From positions 90,950,987 to 91,014,986 of the forward strand of contig CM042157.1 in assembly GCA_023376005.1 (NCBI GenBank): a DNA stretch of 64,000 nt, read 5' to 3'. The stretch comes from Doryteuthis pealeii (taxonomy: Eukaryota; Mollusca; Cephalopoda; Myopsida; Loliginidae). Shown here in pieces: positions 22,100-32,058 of this stretch. Every line of letters starts with the position of its first letter. Position 1 is the stretch's first letter. Below the pieces are notes generated by a model. The model was not told where the DNA came from. It ran no database searches and saw only the letters and a program-made list of their open reading frames with translations. Position numbers and translations under genes: made by a program.

Positions 22100-22345
22100 G
22101 TTATTTGTCTGTATTTTTTAGATGAAACTTGATGTGAATAATTTTGATTTTTCAGACTGTTGTCCTCATCTTTATTGTGGTTATTATTTGTCTGTATTTT
22201 TTAGATGAAACTTGATGTGAATAATTTTGATTTTTCAGACTGTTGTCCTCATCTTTATTGTGGTTATTATTTGTCTGTATTTTTTAGATGAAACTTGATG
22301 TGAATAATTTTGATTTTTCAGACTGTTGTCCTCATCTTTATCGTG
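22100..22345. repeat. Three tandem 83-bp units inside a Penelope-type terminal repeat
   Basis: The block TTAGATGAAACTTGATGTGA plus CAGACTGTTGTCCTCATC occurs at ~22121, ~22204 and ~22287, an 83-bp period with nearly no divergence. Only the third unit continues into the rest of the terminal repeat (GTATAAACACAACG). Near-identity implies a recent local duplication. Confidence 0.93.
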
Positions 22346-22464
22346 GTATGTATAAACACAACGTTTTGGCTGCTGTATCTTCCGGCCTTCTTCAGGTGTT
22401 CCCAGTGTATCTGAGTATAGTGATCCATGTGAACTCAATCCGTCCATCTATACAGTTTACAATG

Positions 22465-22891
22465 AAAAGTGAATGGAAGTGAATCCGACAGTATGAAATA
22501 AATATTTTTAGAAAAAACAAATAAATGATGTTATAATTCGCCGACAGAAATCTGTTTCGACCCTTTATTAAAGCGGTCTTCATCAAGAGCGAAATGTTTG
22601 TGATAGAAAGATGGTGTGAGTAAACTGTTACAAACATGAGAGGTACAAACAAACGTTCAAGTTGGAGCCGGAATTTTTTTTTTTTTTCAAATTTTGAAAA
22701 TGCATATTCTGTTTTAAAAATAAAATAAATTTTATTTTTATAAAAAACAGAAGCATTATAATCCACAAAGAAAACTCAAAAGAGTTTGATGTAAATATGT
22801 ATGAAGACCGCTTTAATAAAGGGTCGAAGCAGATTTCTGTCAGCGATTTATAACATCGTTTATTTGTTTTTTCTAAAAATATTTATTTCAC
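22465..22891. mobile_element. Palindromic insert with 13-bp TSD and hammerhead-like ends
   Basis: The insert breaks the host reading frame exactly: the peptide NSIRPSIQFTM precedes it and QFTMEKEQDKKLSFLDVL resumes after it, because ACAGTTTACAATG is duplicated at 22452-22464 and 22892-22904. Arms of ~95 bp (22494-22585 and 22800-22890) are inverted copies. Each holds a GATGAAGACCGC...GGGTCGAA(A/G) motif. The interior is AT-rich. TSD length and motifs suggest a non-autonomous Penelope-mobilised unit; this is inference. Confidence 0.8.
22536..22596 (-). ncRNA. Candidate hammerhead-like ribozyme motif
   Basis: On the minus strand: box UUGAUGA, a bulged A, helix II GACC/GGUC around an AU-rich loop, box GAAA, helix III ACAG...CUGU, then the cleavage-type triplet GUC and GGCGAA. 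GCGAA can pair with UUCGC upstream of the first box to close helix I with one bulge. Deviations from the hammerhead consensus (CUGANGA, helix II starting directly) are the U for C and the extra A; the U alone may abolish cleavage. The plus-strand partner near 22800-22860 has GAAG instead of GAAA. Confidence 0.45.
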
Positions 22892-22904
22892 ACAGTTTAC
22901 AATG

Positions 22905-23674
22905 GAGAAAGAACAAGACAAGAAATTGTCCTTCCTAGATGTGTTAATAACTGTGTATTGAAAACCCAACCTTTACCAGACAATACCTTAACTTCAACTC
23001 ACACCATCTATACAATATAAAGAAAGGAATCATCTATTGCATATAAAACACTGGCTAAAAGCCATTAGCAGTGACAATGTATATCAAGAAGAAATGGACA
23101 GATTAGGAGATTCCATTGAAACAATTACCTAAAACGCATAACATCAGCTCCAAGAAATCTGGATTGCAAGACAGAGGACAAACACTGAAAACTTACCCCT
23201 ATCTGTCTGCCCTATGTCAAAGGCTTGGCTGATTAAGATTAAATTAGTCCGTATGATATCAGGACAACATTCAGGAGTAACTCAACACTTTGTAAACATC
23301 TCCAAGACAAGCGGCTAACAGAGTACAACATGACCAAGAATTGTGTATATTCCATTCCATGCAGCTGTAGCAAAGTTTACCAAGGCAAGACATGCCGTTC
23401 ACTGAAAGTAAGACTAGAAGAACATTGGAAAGCAGTGTTAAGAGGGGAAACAGAAAAGCCGAGTATGGCTGACCATATATGGAATGAAAAGGTAAACCAT
23501 CTAACCTTGTGGTATAAAGTTAAAATGATAGATAAGGAAGAGCATTGGAAAAGAAGATGTCTCAAAGAAGCAGCTCATATGTTGAACTGTAATGATCTCT
23601 TGAAAAGGCAAAGTATAGAGATGAACACAATATTGGAACCAATCATTAAAAAGGCTGAATCCAATTGTTTTTAA
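22905..23674 (+). pseudogene. Penelope-like RT tail and GIY-YIG endonuclease
   Basis: The RT end reads MEKEQDKKLSFLDVLI, with later fragments VYQEEMDRLGDSIETI and an SKAWLIKIK block, across several stops. The endonuclease is open from 23330 to 23674: MTKNCVYSIPCSCSKVYQGK, VRLEEHWKAVLRGETE, MADHIWNEK, KEEHWKRRCLKEAAHM. GIY and YIG correspond to VYSI and VYQG. It is ~85% similar in outline to the 18-kb copy but belongs to an element with a different terminal repeat. The RT palm is missing, so the element is dead. Confidence 0.85.
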
Positions 23675-23689
23675 AGTAAATTACTTTAC

Positions 23690-23955
23690 GATAGGGCCGG
23701 GTTAGCTCAGTCGGTAGAGCATTCAGCTAGAAACCACGTGGTTTCTATTTCGATTCCGGTCCTCGCCAACTCAGCATATGAGTAGCACAGGGATCTGTGC
23801 GGTAAAGTAAGGAGCTGATGGTAGGTGTGGCACTCCACCACAGATGCCAAAAAAAACAATCTCCTTGGTCTAGCGCTAGTGAAAAGGGGATAGACTCCCT
23901 CGCTGATTGGCTGATACCGACTTTAGGCCGCCCCGACGACTTTACTTTTTTACTT
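23690..23955 (+). mobile_element. SINE-2
   Basis: Head GGGCCGGGTTAGCTCAGTCG, GGTAGAGCATTCAGCTAGAA, B-box-like TTCGATTCCGG. The body GGGATCTGTGCGGTAAAGTA runs to AGGCCGCCCCGACGACTTTA, then a TTTAC-rich tail. Inserted after the endonuclease stop of the Penelope-like element. Confidence 0.9.
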
Positions 23956-24335
23956 TTACTTTAAATATAAAAATATATCGAAAAAGACAGATGTCATTGG
24001 ATTTTATGCTTCGAATTATACAAGAAATGCCAATAAACATTTATTTTTATTTTTTTTCTAAATGATCATGATTCTTCTCATGACACATGTCGGAATGATA
24101 GGTGTGCAAACACAATGACATCATTTTCTGAAGGAGATCTTCAAAAGTTCTTCAACACACGGTTTAATCAACAGTCAAACTATTAAAAATGATTTCCTAA
24201 GTTGGATCATTACTATACTCAGATACACAGGGAACAGCTGAGGAAAGCTGGAGGATATAGCGGTCGAAACATTGTGTTTATACATATCACAATAAAGATG
24301 AAAAACAGTTTGAAAAATCAAAATTATTTCTTCCA

Positions 24336-25259
24336 GTTAGCCTATTTTTTTCTTCCTATTTTCTTTTGAGATTTTTGTATATAAGGTGTGTGCTAGATGC
24401 CCGCTCCTACTTATAGACTCGTCGAGAATTATGTGATCAAGCTCTTGGCCAATCACTGGCAGTACTCTGCTGTTAATACAGTACTTAAGCTGAGCATACT
24501 GGTCATAACTACTCAAAGCTACTTTGAACCTTCGTGGACGACGGAACATAGGAGTAAATCACTGGACCTTTAACATTACGCTGGATAGGACTTATTCACT
24601 TACCAAAGGATTCCATAACTCAGGACTTACTTACTTAAGCCCTTTTCAACTGGCCAAGGATGGCGTTCAGAAACTTAACATTTTCTCATACCACACACAG
24701 CCAGTAATTTGATCCCTAGTGACCCCAATTGAATTAAAGGGTAAATATAAATACCACTGCTTGATTGCTCATAAAATTCTACCCTAGAAAAGTTTTGTTT
24801 GATCTTGGTACAGTGCTTTGTTTCCCCAGACAGATAGACAGAGATACCACAAATATAGTATATCAAAGTCCCAAACACCAAGCACTAAACAATTTGCTTA
24901 CTGTATGAAGTTTGAATTCTCTGAAGTTGGTCCTAATGACTTGGATAGAACTGGGCAGAATACACTGCATTCTCTTTTATGACTACACCAAAGTTATGGG
25001 TGTACATAAACACACACACACACACACACACACACCATTTATATAAATCTTATTTTTTTTTTTAATAACCTTTTTTTTTTCTTTTTTAATAAATGATCAT
25101 TTGTTGATAGTTCTTAATCTCAGCTTTGATAGTATTGTTACCAGGCAATGTTAGCCTTATTGTAACCAACCTCAAAAGTTAAGTAAACATTTTTCAAAAG
25201 TAAGAAAAATATCTAAAAAAAAAAAAAAAAAATAAAAAAAAAAAAAAAAAACCATCAAC
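24336..25259. other. No recognised gene; (CA)n and homopolymers
   Basis: The 62- and 70-codon frames at 24337-24712 lack motifs. (CA)n lies at ~25011-25036; an A-rich tract at ~25216-25251. Confidence 0.45.
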
Positions 25260-25274
25260 TTTTTCATTTAAGTT

Positions 25275-25372
25275 CAGAGAGAGAGAAGAGAGAGAGAGAG
25301 AAGAGAGAAGAGAGAAGAGAGATAGAGAGAAGAGAGATAGAGAGAGAGAGAGAAGAAGAGAGAGAGAAGAGA
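25275..25372. repeat. GA-rich microsatellite
   Basis: AGAG/AGAAGAG units over ~100 bp, directly abutting a SINE-1 fragment. Confidence 0.9.
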
Positions 25373-25500
25373 TGGATTCATGTTTCTCCCAAAGGCATTA
25401 GTGCAAAGTAAAATATAAACAACCTTGTCCAGAATTTGAAGTGGGGATCACCAATTCCATTTCCTTCGACAATAACTGTTACAACAAACACCACCTTAAG
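25373..25500 (-). mobile_element. SINE-1 fragment
   Basis: The minus strand carries ATTGTCGAAGGAAATGGAA, a CAAATTCTGGACAAGGTTGT B-box region and CTAATGCCTTTGGGAGAAAC, diverged from the consensus. Confidence 0.7.
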
Positions 25501-25603
25501 AAATCCTGGATGTATGTAGATATTTAAATTAACACTAGTTTAATAAAAATCAATAAAATACTGTGAAAAACTAGTTCTAAATGTAAGAAGACAATGACTA
25601 CAC

Positions 25604-26165
25604 AAGGAGGCGCTTGTAGTGTAACAGTTATTGTTGTAGGGAAATGGACACTGCAACTAGAATTCAAATCCTGGATGAAGTTGTTTGTATTTCACATAGC
25701 ACTAATACCCTTGCAGTGATGCTGATAGCTTTTTAATTTAGTACATCCTGGGACACACGGATTTGATTTGAATGAGTCCCCGGGAAATTTGATGGGCCCC
25801 AACTAAAGTTTCTTAATAAATTGCAGAGTTCTTATCTATGAACAACTAAAGCCATCTAACCCTACCTTGTACCCCCATACAGTGTAATTTGTTTCCAAGA
25901 AAATATGGAAATGTATTTAATGTTAGGTTGAAATGGTGGGGAAAAAAAAAACAAAAAAAACACTGAGATGCATGGATACAATTTTACTGCTTCCTTTTAG
26001 ATTTTTATGCATCAGCGACGCAGGACACGTACCTATCAGCATCTCTGCCCTTGAGAAAGGTATGCATCCATCTATTCTCTCTCCAATTATGGGTAAATAG
26101 TAAGGCAAACTGGGCTTGGCATAGCAACCAGTCTAGGAGAAGGAAAACTGAATTTAAACCAAAGG
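25604..26165 (+). mobile_element. SINE-1 split by a MITE
   Basis: The head (GGCGCTTGTAGTGTAACAGT) and B-box region (GAATTCAAATCCTGGATG) run to CTAATACCCTTG at 25713. The body resumes at 26048 with CCCTTGAGAAAGG, GGGTAAATAGTAAGGC and GTCTAGGAGAAGGAAAACTG. Confidence 0.85.
25714..26047. mobile_element. MITE with CAG-type TIRs nested in SINE-1
   Basis: Ends CAGTGATGCTGATAG and CTATCAGCATCTCTG form 15-bp TIRs with one mismatch. The SINE's own CCCTTG is duplicated at 25708-25713 and 26048-26053. CAG termini are hAT-like, though only 6 bp of duplication is clear. The interior (334 bp element) has no transposase. Confidence 0.8.
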
Positions 26166-26629
26166 AGGTCTTTTTTTTTCTACTTTGAGAGCTCCTCTTC
26201 CACTACTCCACCTCTTAGGGAATGACTCAACATAAAATTATTTTCAAATTTCAAAAACATTTTTAAATATGGAATCAAAATTGCACATTTTTACATGAAT
26301 AACAGATTTCACCTACATAGTTTTGACTTTTAAAAATAAACTGAAAAGTTAATTTACTTATTCTTCTTATAGAAAAACATTGATATTTGCAATATCAGAC
26401 TAAAACCATTTTTTTAAGGAAGGGGGAGGAAGCAAAACATGCCAACAAGCTTACCAATAAAGAAAACCGATAAGGATAGACACACCCAACAAAATTCTAT
26501 TTATTTACTGTTAGGGTTATTTTAAATGTTTGTTTTTTTTTTTTTTTTTTGCAGTATCTCATTAAAAAAATATAAAAACAATAAAAAATTGCAATGTGGT
26601 ATCACCAATTTGTGCCTTTTCTTTTCTTC
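26166..26629. other. AT-rich stretch without recognised feature
   Basis: Poly(T) at ~26530-26551; nothing else. Confidence 0.5.
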
Positions 26630-27122
26630 TCTGTCTAGTCTTCTATCTTCTAATCTTCTAATCTTCTTCTAATGGTCTTCTAATCTGGTATATCTTCTAC
26701 AGGTCTCGTCTGGTCTTTCTTATCTGGGGATTCCGTGTCTGGTTCTGCTGGGGACCATTTCTTATCAGAAGCCTTGTGTCATTGTTAGCTTTTAGTAATA
26801 ACAACAAGACTTCGATTTAATTTTGATGTTAGTTTATTCTGGATCCCCAATACCAGACAAATGCGCGCGGAGAGTCACATCTTGCTAGCTTCTAACTCTG
26901 CAACTGACTAACTCTAACTCTCTCTGCAACTGCCTAAGTTGCTTACACCTTAAACTGGAAGGGGATTTCTATCACTTCCGATTCCCACGATCATCCCAGA
27001 ACGCAAGGTGAGAGTGAGGTCAAGCATTGTCACTCACTCTCAAGGCCATCAGCTGTACTGATTGCCATAAGGATTTCTATACTACCTTAAAAAGTAATAG
27101 GGATCAATTAATATGTAACAAA
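26630..27122 (-). mobile_element. LTR-C plus leader of an LTR retrotransposon
   Basis: On the minus strand the LTR starts TGTTACATATTAATTG at 27122 and ends near CTAACA (~26783). It is followed by ATGACACAAGGCTTCTGATA and an AGAAGA-rich leader. The copies at 49317 and 51393 share the TGTTACATAATTAT start, the AAATCGAAGTCTTG end and the same leader. Superfamily not assigned. Confidence 0.75.
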
Positions 27123-27640
27123 TTCAAGTAAATGTGGAATAAACTTCCAAATATTTATGCCTTATCTCACAAATGAATAAAGAAATAAAAGAAAACTTTA
27201 CAGACAATGGACAATTAGTTATAGTGCAAAATAAAAGTTGCTTACATTAGTATATATAAAATAAAAACTTATATTTGTATAGATCAATTTGGTAATAAAA
27301 AGAAATTTCTATGAAATACTTCATCCATTTGGTTTTTAACCATTTTTACACTCTTTTATAATATTTAGAATTCAAATAATAGAAAAAAAAGAGTATAAAG
27401 GTTTTCTTTATAAAGCCTCTAACTGTTATGATGTGCTGATAAGTTCTCAGTCTGACCAAGAAAGAAGTGATTTAGACCCATAAAAACATACATGCTATTC
27501 TACATATTCTGTTTGCAGTTCAACATACTTGGTTCATCATTTCTCAAGTTTCTTTAACCTTTCTAAAACAAAAATTCAATTAAAAGAAAAATTAGATATA
27601 AATTTTTTAAAAAATGTTTAAATGATTTTTCTGAATCTGG
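27123..27640. other. AT-rich stretch without recognised feature
   Basis: Nothing recognised. Confidence 0.4.
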
Positions 27641-27649
27641 CAGCAAGAG

Positions 27650-28370
27650 GCATCGGCATCTGTGATAAAACAGAGATTATGTGTTTTAATCAAAATGGTG
27701 CCATTTCATTGAATGGCATAACTGAAATTAGTAGACCAATTCATATACCTTGGTAGCAATATCTTATCAACTGAAAGCGATGTCAACATACACAGAAGTA
27801 AAGAATGGACTGCTATTGATAGTTTAATGACTGTTGGATTTGTCAAGTATTCAGCTCTGTTACAAGCTGACTACAAAAACTATCTCTAGAGTGTTGACAG
27901 GTAGTTTATATGCAGCTTTGGGTTATTCCATTATGAACTCTGGCAAGTTCACTTCCTGGGTTTTGATTGGCTGATGGTATTCAGGGTGAGTAGAGATATG
28001 GATAAGTACCCACTCTTCAGCCCTCAGTCTGCACTGTGCCAACAACATGCAAGGACTGTATTTAAGTTACAGCTTGCATGTTTGTTCTCGTCTGCTAACT
28101 CGACGGTAGTTAGAATCCCTTTGCGACGGTGAGTATTATATTGTTTTTATGTTATCTGGGGATAACTTCTACAATGACCATATGGAAATTTGATCTCTCT
28201 GATAAATAAAATGTAGTTTTTTTCAAGTTGGAGCCATATCAGTGGTATTGTATAATTGCATCAGTTTGACTTTAACAAAATGATTGTAGAAAAAGCTAGA
28301 TGGGAACTATACAAGGATACTATGTGCTGTTTTGAACAAATTCTGGAAGCAGCACTGTACAAAACAACAA
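27650..28370 (+). pseudogene. LINE RT fragment split by a solo LTR
   Basis: Plus-strand codons give DQFIYLGSNILSTESDVNIH and SKEWTAIDS, then after the LTR TIWKFDLSDK, FFQVGAISVVLYNCISLTLT and EKARWELYKDTMCCFEQILE. These are the same RT-thumb blocks as in 17393-18180, so this is a second copy of that LINE family in sense orientation. Frameshifts and a stop (SDK*) show it is dead. Confidence 0.8.
27832..28173 (+). mobile_element. Solo LTR (342 bp) with 5-bp TSD
   Basis: Begins TGTTGGATTTGTCAAG and ends GGGGATAACTTCTACA (TG...CA). ATGAC is duplicated at 27827-27831 and 28174-28178, and the host LINE reading resumes across it. It contains a GTATTTAAGTTACAG block that could be the TATA region. 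Solo LTRs arise by recombination between the two LTRs of a full element. Confidence 0.92.
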
Positions 28371-29255
28371 CTTGTTTTAAGACTAATGCCTAGTACAATG
28401 AGTTCATCATTAAGTTGTGCTGATAGCATGGATTCCCTTCACTCTCTTGCCATCTTCCCTATCAGACATCGCTTTTGTTATGTCCTTTAAACGGCATCCA
28501 GTATTTGCAGAGAGTTGATGAATGTAAGTTTTTACTGGTTTGTCCATGAATAGGAGCCCATAGAGAACATTGTTTATAAATTCAGCATGTCTTGCTCATA
28601 TTATTTGGATGGTTTACGAGATGAGGTAAGCAGCTGTACAGCTGTTTTTAGGTGTTGCTTCCAGGATTTATTCAAAACGGTATATAACATCTTTGTAGTT
28701 CCCAATTAGCTTTTTCTCCAGTGTTTATTAACGTCCAAGTGGTGCAGCCATATAGTATTACTGACACAACTACAGCTTAGAAGAATTTGCTTTTTATTTT
28801 ATCAGAAAGATCAGATTTCCACATGGTTGATAATCTATCAATAGCAGTCCATGCCTTTCATATGCATATATTGACATCACTTTCTGTAGATGAGATATTG
28901 CTACTGAGGTATATGAATTAGTCTGATTTCAGAGGCTTGCCATTTAATGAGATGGTTCCATCATGTTTAAAATACATGAACTCCATTTTATCTGAGTTGC
29001 ATCTTACTGCTTGCTCCAGGCCATGCAGCAAAAATTTGGCTTGAGCTGGTGTATTTGCAAGTGCTAGCTCATTCATGTAGTCTGCATCAGTAATAGTTTC
29101 TACAGGATATTATTTGCTTCTGGCCTTTTTTTAGTCTGAGACTTTCTTTTATTAAATCTATTGGCATTCATAGTATGTTATATAGACAGATTATGAATAG
29201 AAATGGTGCTAATGTATCTCTTCTTTGCAAGACTTCAGCAACAATGTCAAAATAG
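28371..29255 (-). pseudogene. LINE RT fragment, antisense copy
   Basis: The minus strand reads ETITDADYMNELALANTPAQ (YxDD degraded to YMNE), LHGLEQA, DGTISLNGKPLKSD, FIYLSSNISSTESDVNICI, KAWTAIDRLSTMWKSDLSDK, LYGCTTWTL and a C-terminal tail. It faces the 27.65-kb fragment head to head and has many stops. Same family as the 17-kb LINE. Confidence 0.8.
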
Positions 29256-29810
29256 TGTCACCATCAGGTAACCAGACTATGGCCTTTGTGTCCTTGTAAA
29301 GCATAATTATAACTGTAATAGTTTCTTTTTGGAAAACCATATGATAGAAGTATTCACTACATCTTTCCTCTGTGTATGGAATTAAAAAGCCTTAGAAATC
29401 TACAAAAGTGTCACCATCAGGTAACCAGACTATGGCCTTCGTGTCCTTGTAAAGCATAATTATAACTGTAATAGTTTCTTTTTGGAAAACCATATGATAG
29501 AAGTATTCACTACATCTTTCCTCTGTGTATGGAATTAAAAAGCCTTAGAAATCTACAAAAGTGTCACCATCAGGTAACCAGACTATGGCCTTCGTGTCCT
29601 TGTAAAGCATAATTATAACTGTAATAGTTTCTTTTGGAAAACCATATGATAGAAGTATTCACTACATCTTTCCTCTGTGTATGAATTAAAAAGCCTTAGA
29701 AATCTACAAAAGTATCACCATCAGGTAACCAGACTATGGCCTTCATGTCCTTGTAAAACATAATTATAACTGTAATAGTTTCTTTTGGAAAATCATTGCA
29801 TGAATTCCTT
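29256..29810 (-). repeat. LINE segment in about four tandem ~152-bp copies
   Basis: The block GTGTCACCATCAGGTAACCA starts at about 29257, 29410, 29562 and (as GTATCACC) 29712. Each unit runs to CTTAGAAATCTACAAAA. On the minus strand it encodes the LYKDTKAIVWLPDGD region of the RT. The units are nearly identical, far more so than the rest of this decayed LINE, so the amplification is recent. Confidence 0.93.
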
Positions 29811-29987
29811 TAATGATTCAACAAAGTCAGAAGCTGAGAAGTACATTTGGATTTAATTTGTGATAATTTAGTCAACTTTCTTTTAGTTATTTCAAAGTGT
29901 TTATTATATTCCTCCCAAAAGATGCATGAATAGAAAATCTTCCAAAGTTCTTGGAGACTAAATTTTTCTTTAACAAAATGTATTTCA

Positions 29988-30500
29988 AGTTGGTTGGTTG
30001 TTTTGTTTTACGGCATATCAACCTCAGTGGGTCATTTAATGCCGATAAAGTTTTGAAATAAATCAATTCTTAATGGATAATCAGTTTTGTTTATAAACAT
30101 GTTTTACTATTTAACCCATTGATGGGACCCTAACAGGTACTACCACTCCAGGTCAGAGTGGACCAGGGAGCAATGGTGATGAAGGGGTGCTCCACATTCC
30201 CCAAACCTCCAAAACTGGAACCTCACCATCAGATAGTTTAACGTCATTCCCAGGACATGTAGACCTTCAGCCACCGCCTTCTAGCACCCATATGATAAAA
30301 AGGGGTTGGGGTTTGCCATTTGGGCAATAGGATTGGGGCAAGTAGCCCAAGTAAGGACCAAAGTGGAATATTGCATGTGATGGACTGTTCAACCACCTGG
30401 GTTCTATCCTTAAGCATCACGGGTCGCCACCCACTGCCAACAGGTGGCCCCATTGGAGGAGTCTTACCCCTCTGTAGAGGTGCAGTCGGGGCATTCTAAT
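29988..30500 (+). repeat. R1 copy
   Basis: From GTTGGTTGTTTTGTTTTACG to GGTGCAGTCGGGGCATTC, with the ATAGGTGCTAGGGCTTGACG block deleted. Confidence 0.9.
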
Positions 30501-30592
30501 ATTTCTATCCCAGGCAAAGCCAGGTACTTCTAGTTTATTATGATTTTTTTTTTCTTAAAAAAAATGACCTTATCCATAATACAAAGTATAAA

Positions 30593-30912
30593 AGGCTGGG
30601 TTAGCTCAGTCTGTAGAGCATTCGGCTAGAAACCACAAGGTTCCTAGTTCGATACCAGCCCTCGCTAACTCAGGGATCTGTGCGGTAAAGTAAGGAGTTG
30701 ATGGTAGGTGTGGCGCTCCACCTCAGACGCAAAAACAATCTCATTGGTCTAATGCAAGTGAAAAGGGGATAGACTCCCTCAATGATTGGTTGATACCGAC
30801 TTTAGGCCACCCCAACGACTTTACTTACTTTACTTACATTAAAAACAATCTCCCTAGTCTAGCACTAGTGAAAAGGGGATAAACTCCCTTGCTGTTTGGC
30901 TGATACTAACTG
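30593..30912 (+). mobile_element. SINE-2 with an extra partial tail
   Basis: Full head (GGGTTAGCTCAGTCTGTAGA) and body to CACCCCAACGACTTTACTTA at ~30835. Then a second, partial body follows (ACAATCTCCCTAGTCTAGC to GGCTGATAC), ending at 30912. Confidence 0.88.
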
Positions 30913-31431
30913 ACATTCTTTTGTAAATGTCAAGTTCAGCATAAAGAAATGTTTAAAATTGAACAAAATAAAAATATTACTATCATTGTAACATAAGTTA
31001 TTATAATATCTAATACATGAAATTTATATACAAATGTCACTATTATGGGACAGAGGTAATATAATTTTGAAAAGCGAGAAAAGCATTAAACTTTGTTCTT
31101 AAACAGCTACAAGCTTAAAATGCAATCTTTAGTTATTAATAGTGAAATATGCTTCCAACTATTGTATATCTTATTTTCTAAGCTAGACATTAACTTTCAT
31201 GTTGTGGGAATTATAATAAACAAAATTTATCTACAAAGAATATTATTAATTTTTAGCACAAGTTTTACACAGGTAACCTAGTACATTGCAAGTATTATCA
31301 TGTAAAGGAAATTACAATTTAAATTATCATGTATTATCATGTCTTTATAATTTCATTTAAGCAAAGCAAGATTCTTAAACTCAAAGACAAGAGCCCTAGG
31401 AAAGTGCAACAGGTCAAAGAACAAGGAGAAG
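30913..31431. other. AT-rich stretch without recognised feature
   Basis: Nothing recognised; the 62-codon plus frame at 31093 has no motif. Confidence 0.4.
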
Positions 31432-32058
31432 ATAGAGAGATAGAAGATAGAGATTTAGAGAGATATAGGATAGAGAGGAGAGAGATAGGATAGAGAAGAG
31501 AGATAAGAGATAGGGAGAGGGAGAGGAGAGAGATAGAGATAGAGAGGAGAGAGATGGAAGAGATATAGGGATAGAGAGGAGAGAGATAGAAGAGATATAG
31601 GGATAGAGAGGGAGAGAGATAGAAAGAGAATATAGAGAGGGAGAGAGAGAGGATAGAGGAGAGAGATAGAAGAGATATAGGATAGAGAGGGAGAGAGATA
31701 GATAGGGATAGAGAGGGAGAGAGATAGAAGAGATATAGGGATAGAGAGGAGAGAGATAGAAAGAGATATAGGATAGAGAGGAGAGAGATAGAAGAGATAT
31801 AGGATAGAGAGGAGAGAGATAGAGAGAGAGATAGAAAGAGATATAGAGATGGAGGGAGAGAGATAGAAAGAGATATAGAGATAGAGATAGAAAGAGATAT
31901 AAAGATGGAGAGAGAATAGAAAGAGATATAGAGATGGAGGGAGAGAGATAGAAAGAGATATAGAGATGGAGGGAGAGAGATAGAAAGAGATATAGAGATA
32001 TAGATAGCAGAGAGATATAGATAGATAGATAGATAGCATAGATATAGGAGAGAGAGAG
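31432..32058. repeat. 630-bp GA-rich minisatellite
   Basis: Units of the AGAGATATAGGGATAGAGAG type with variable GAGAGATAGAAGAG spacers. The Ser/Leu/Tyr-rich minus frames up to 244 codons are translations of the array and not genes. Confidence 0.95.

Larger units (their letters stand above)
22100..24335 (+). mobile_element. Decayed Penelope-like element with inverted terminal repeats
   Basis: The left terminal repeat (22100-22450) is antisense and the right one (24210-24335) is sense: CCAGTGTATCTGAGTATAGT at left matches ACTATACTCAGATACACAGG at right. Between them lie RT and GIY-YIG remnants, a SINE-2 and a 427-bp insert. Terminal repeats in either orientation are known for Penelope-like elements. 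The right repeat's core is CTGAGGAAAGCTGGAGG...GGTCGAAACATTG. Confidence 0.8.
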
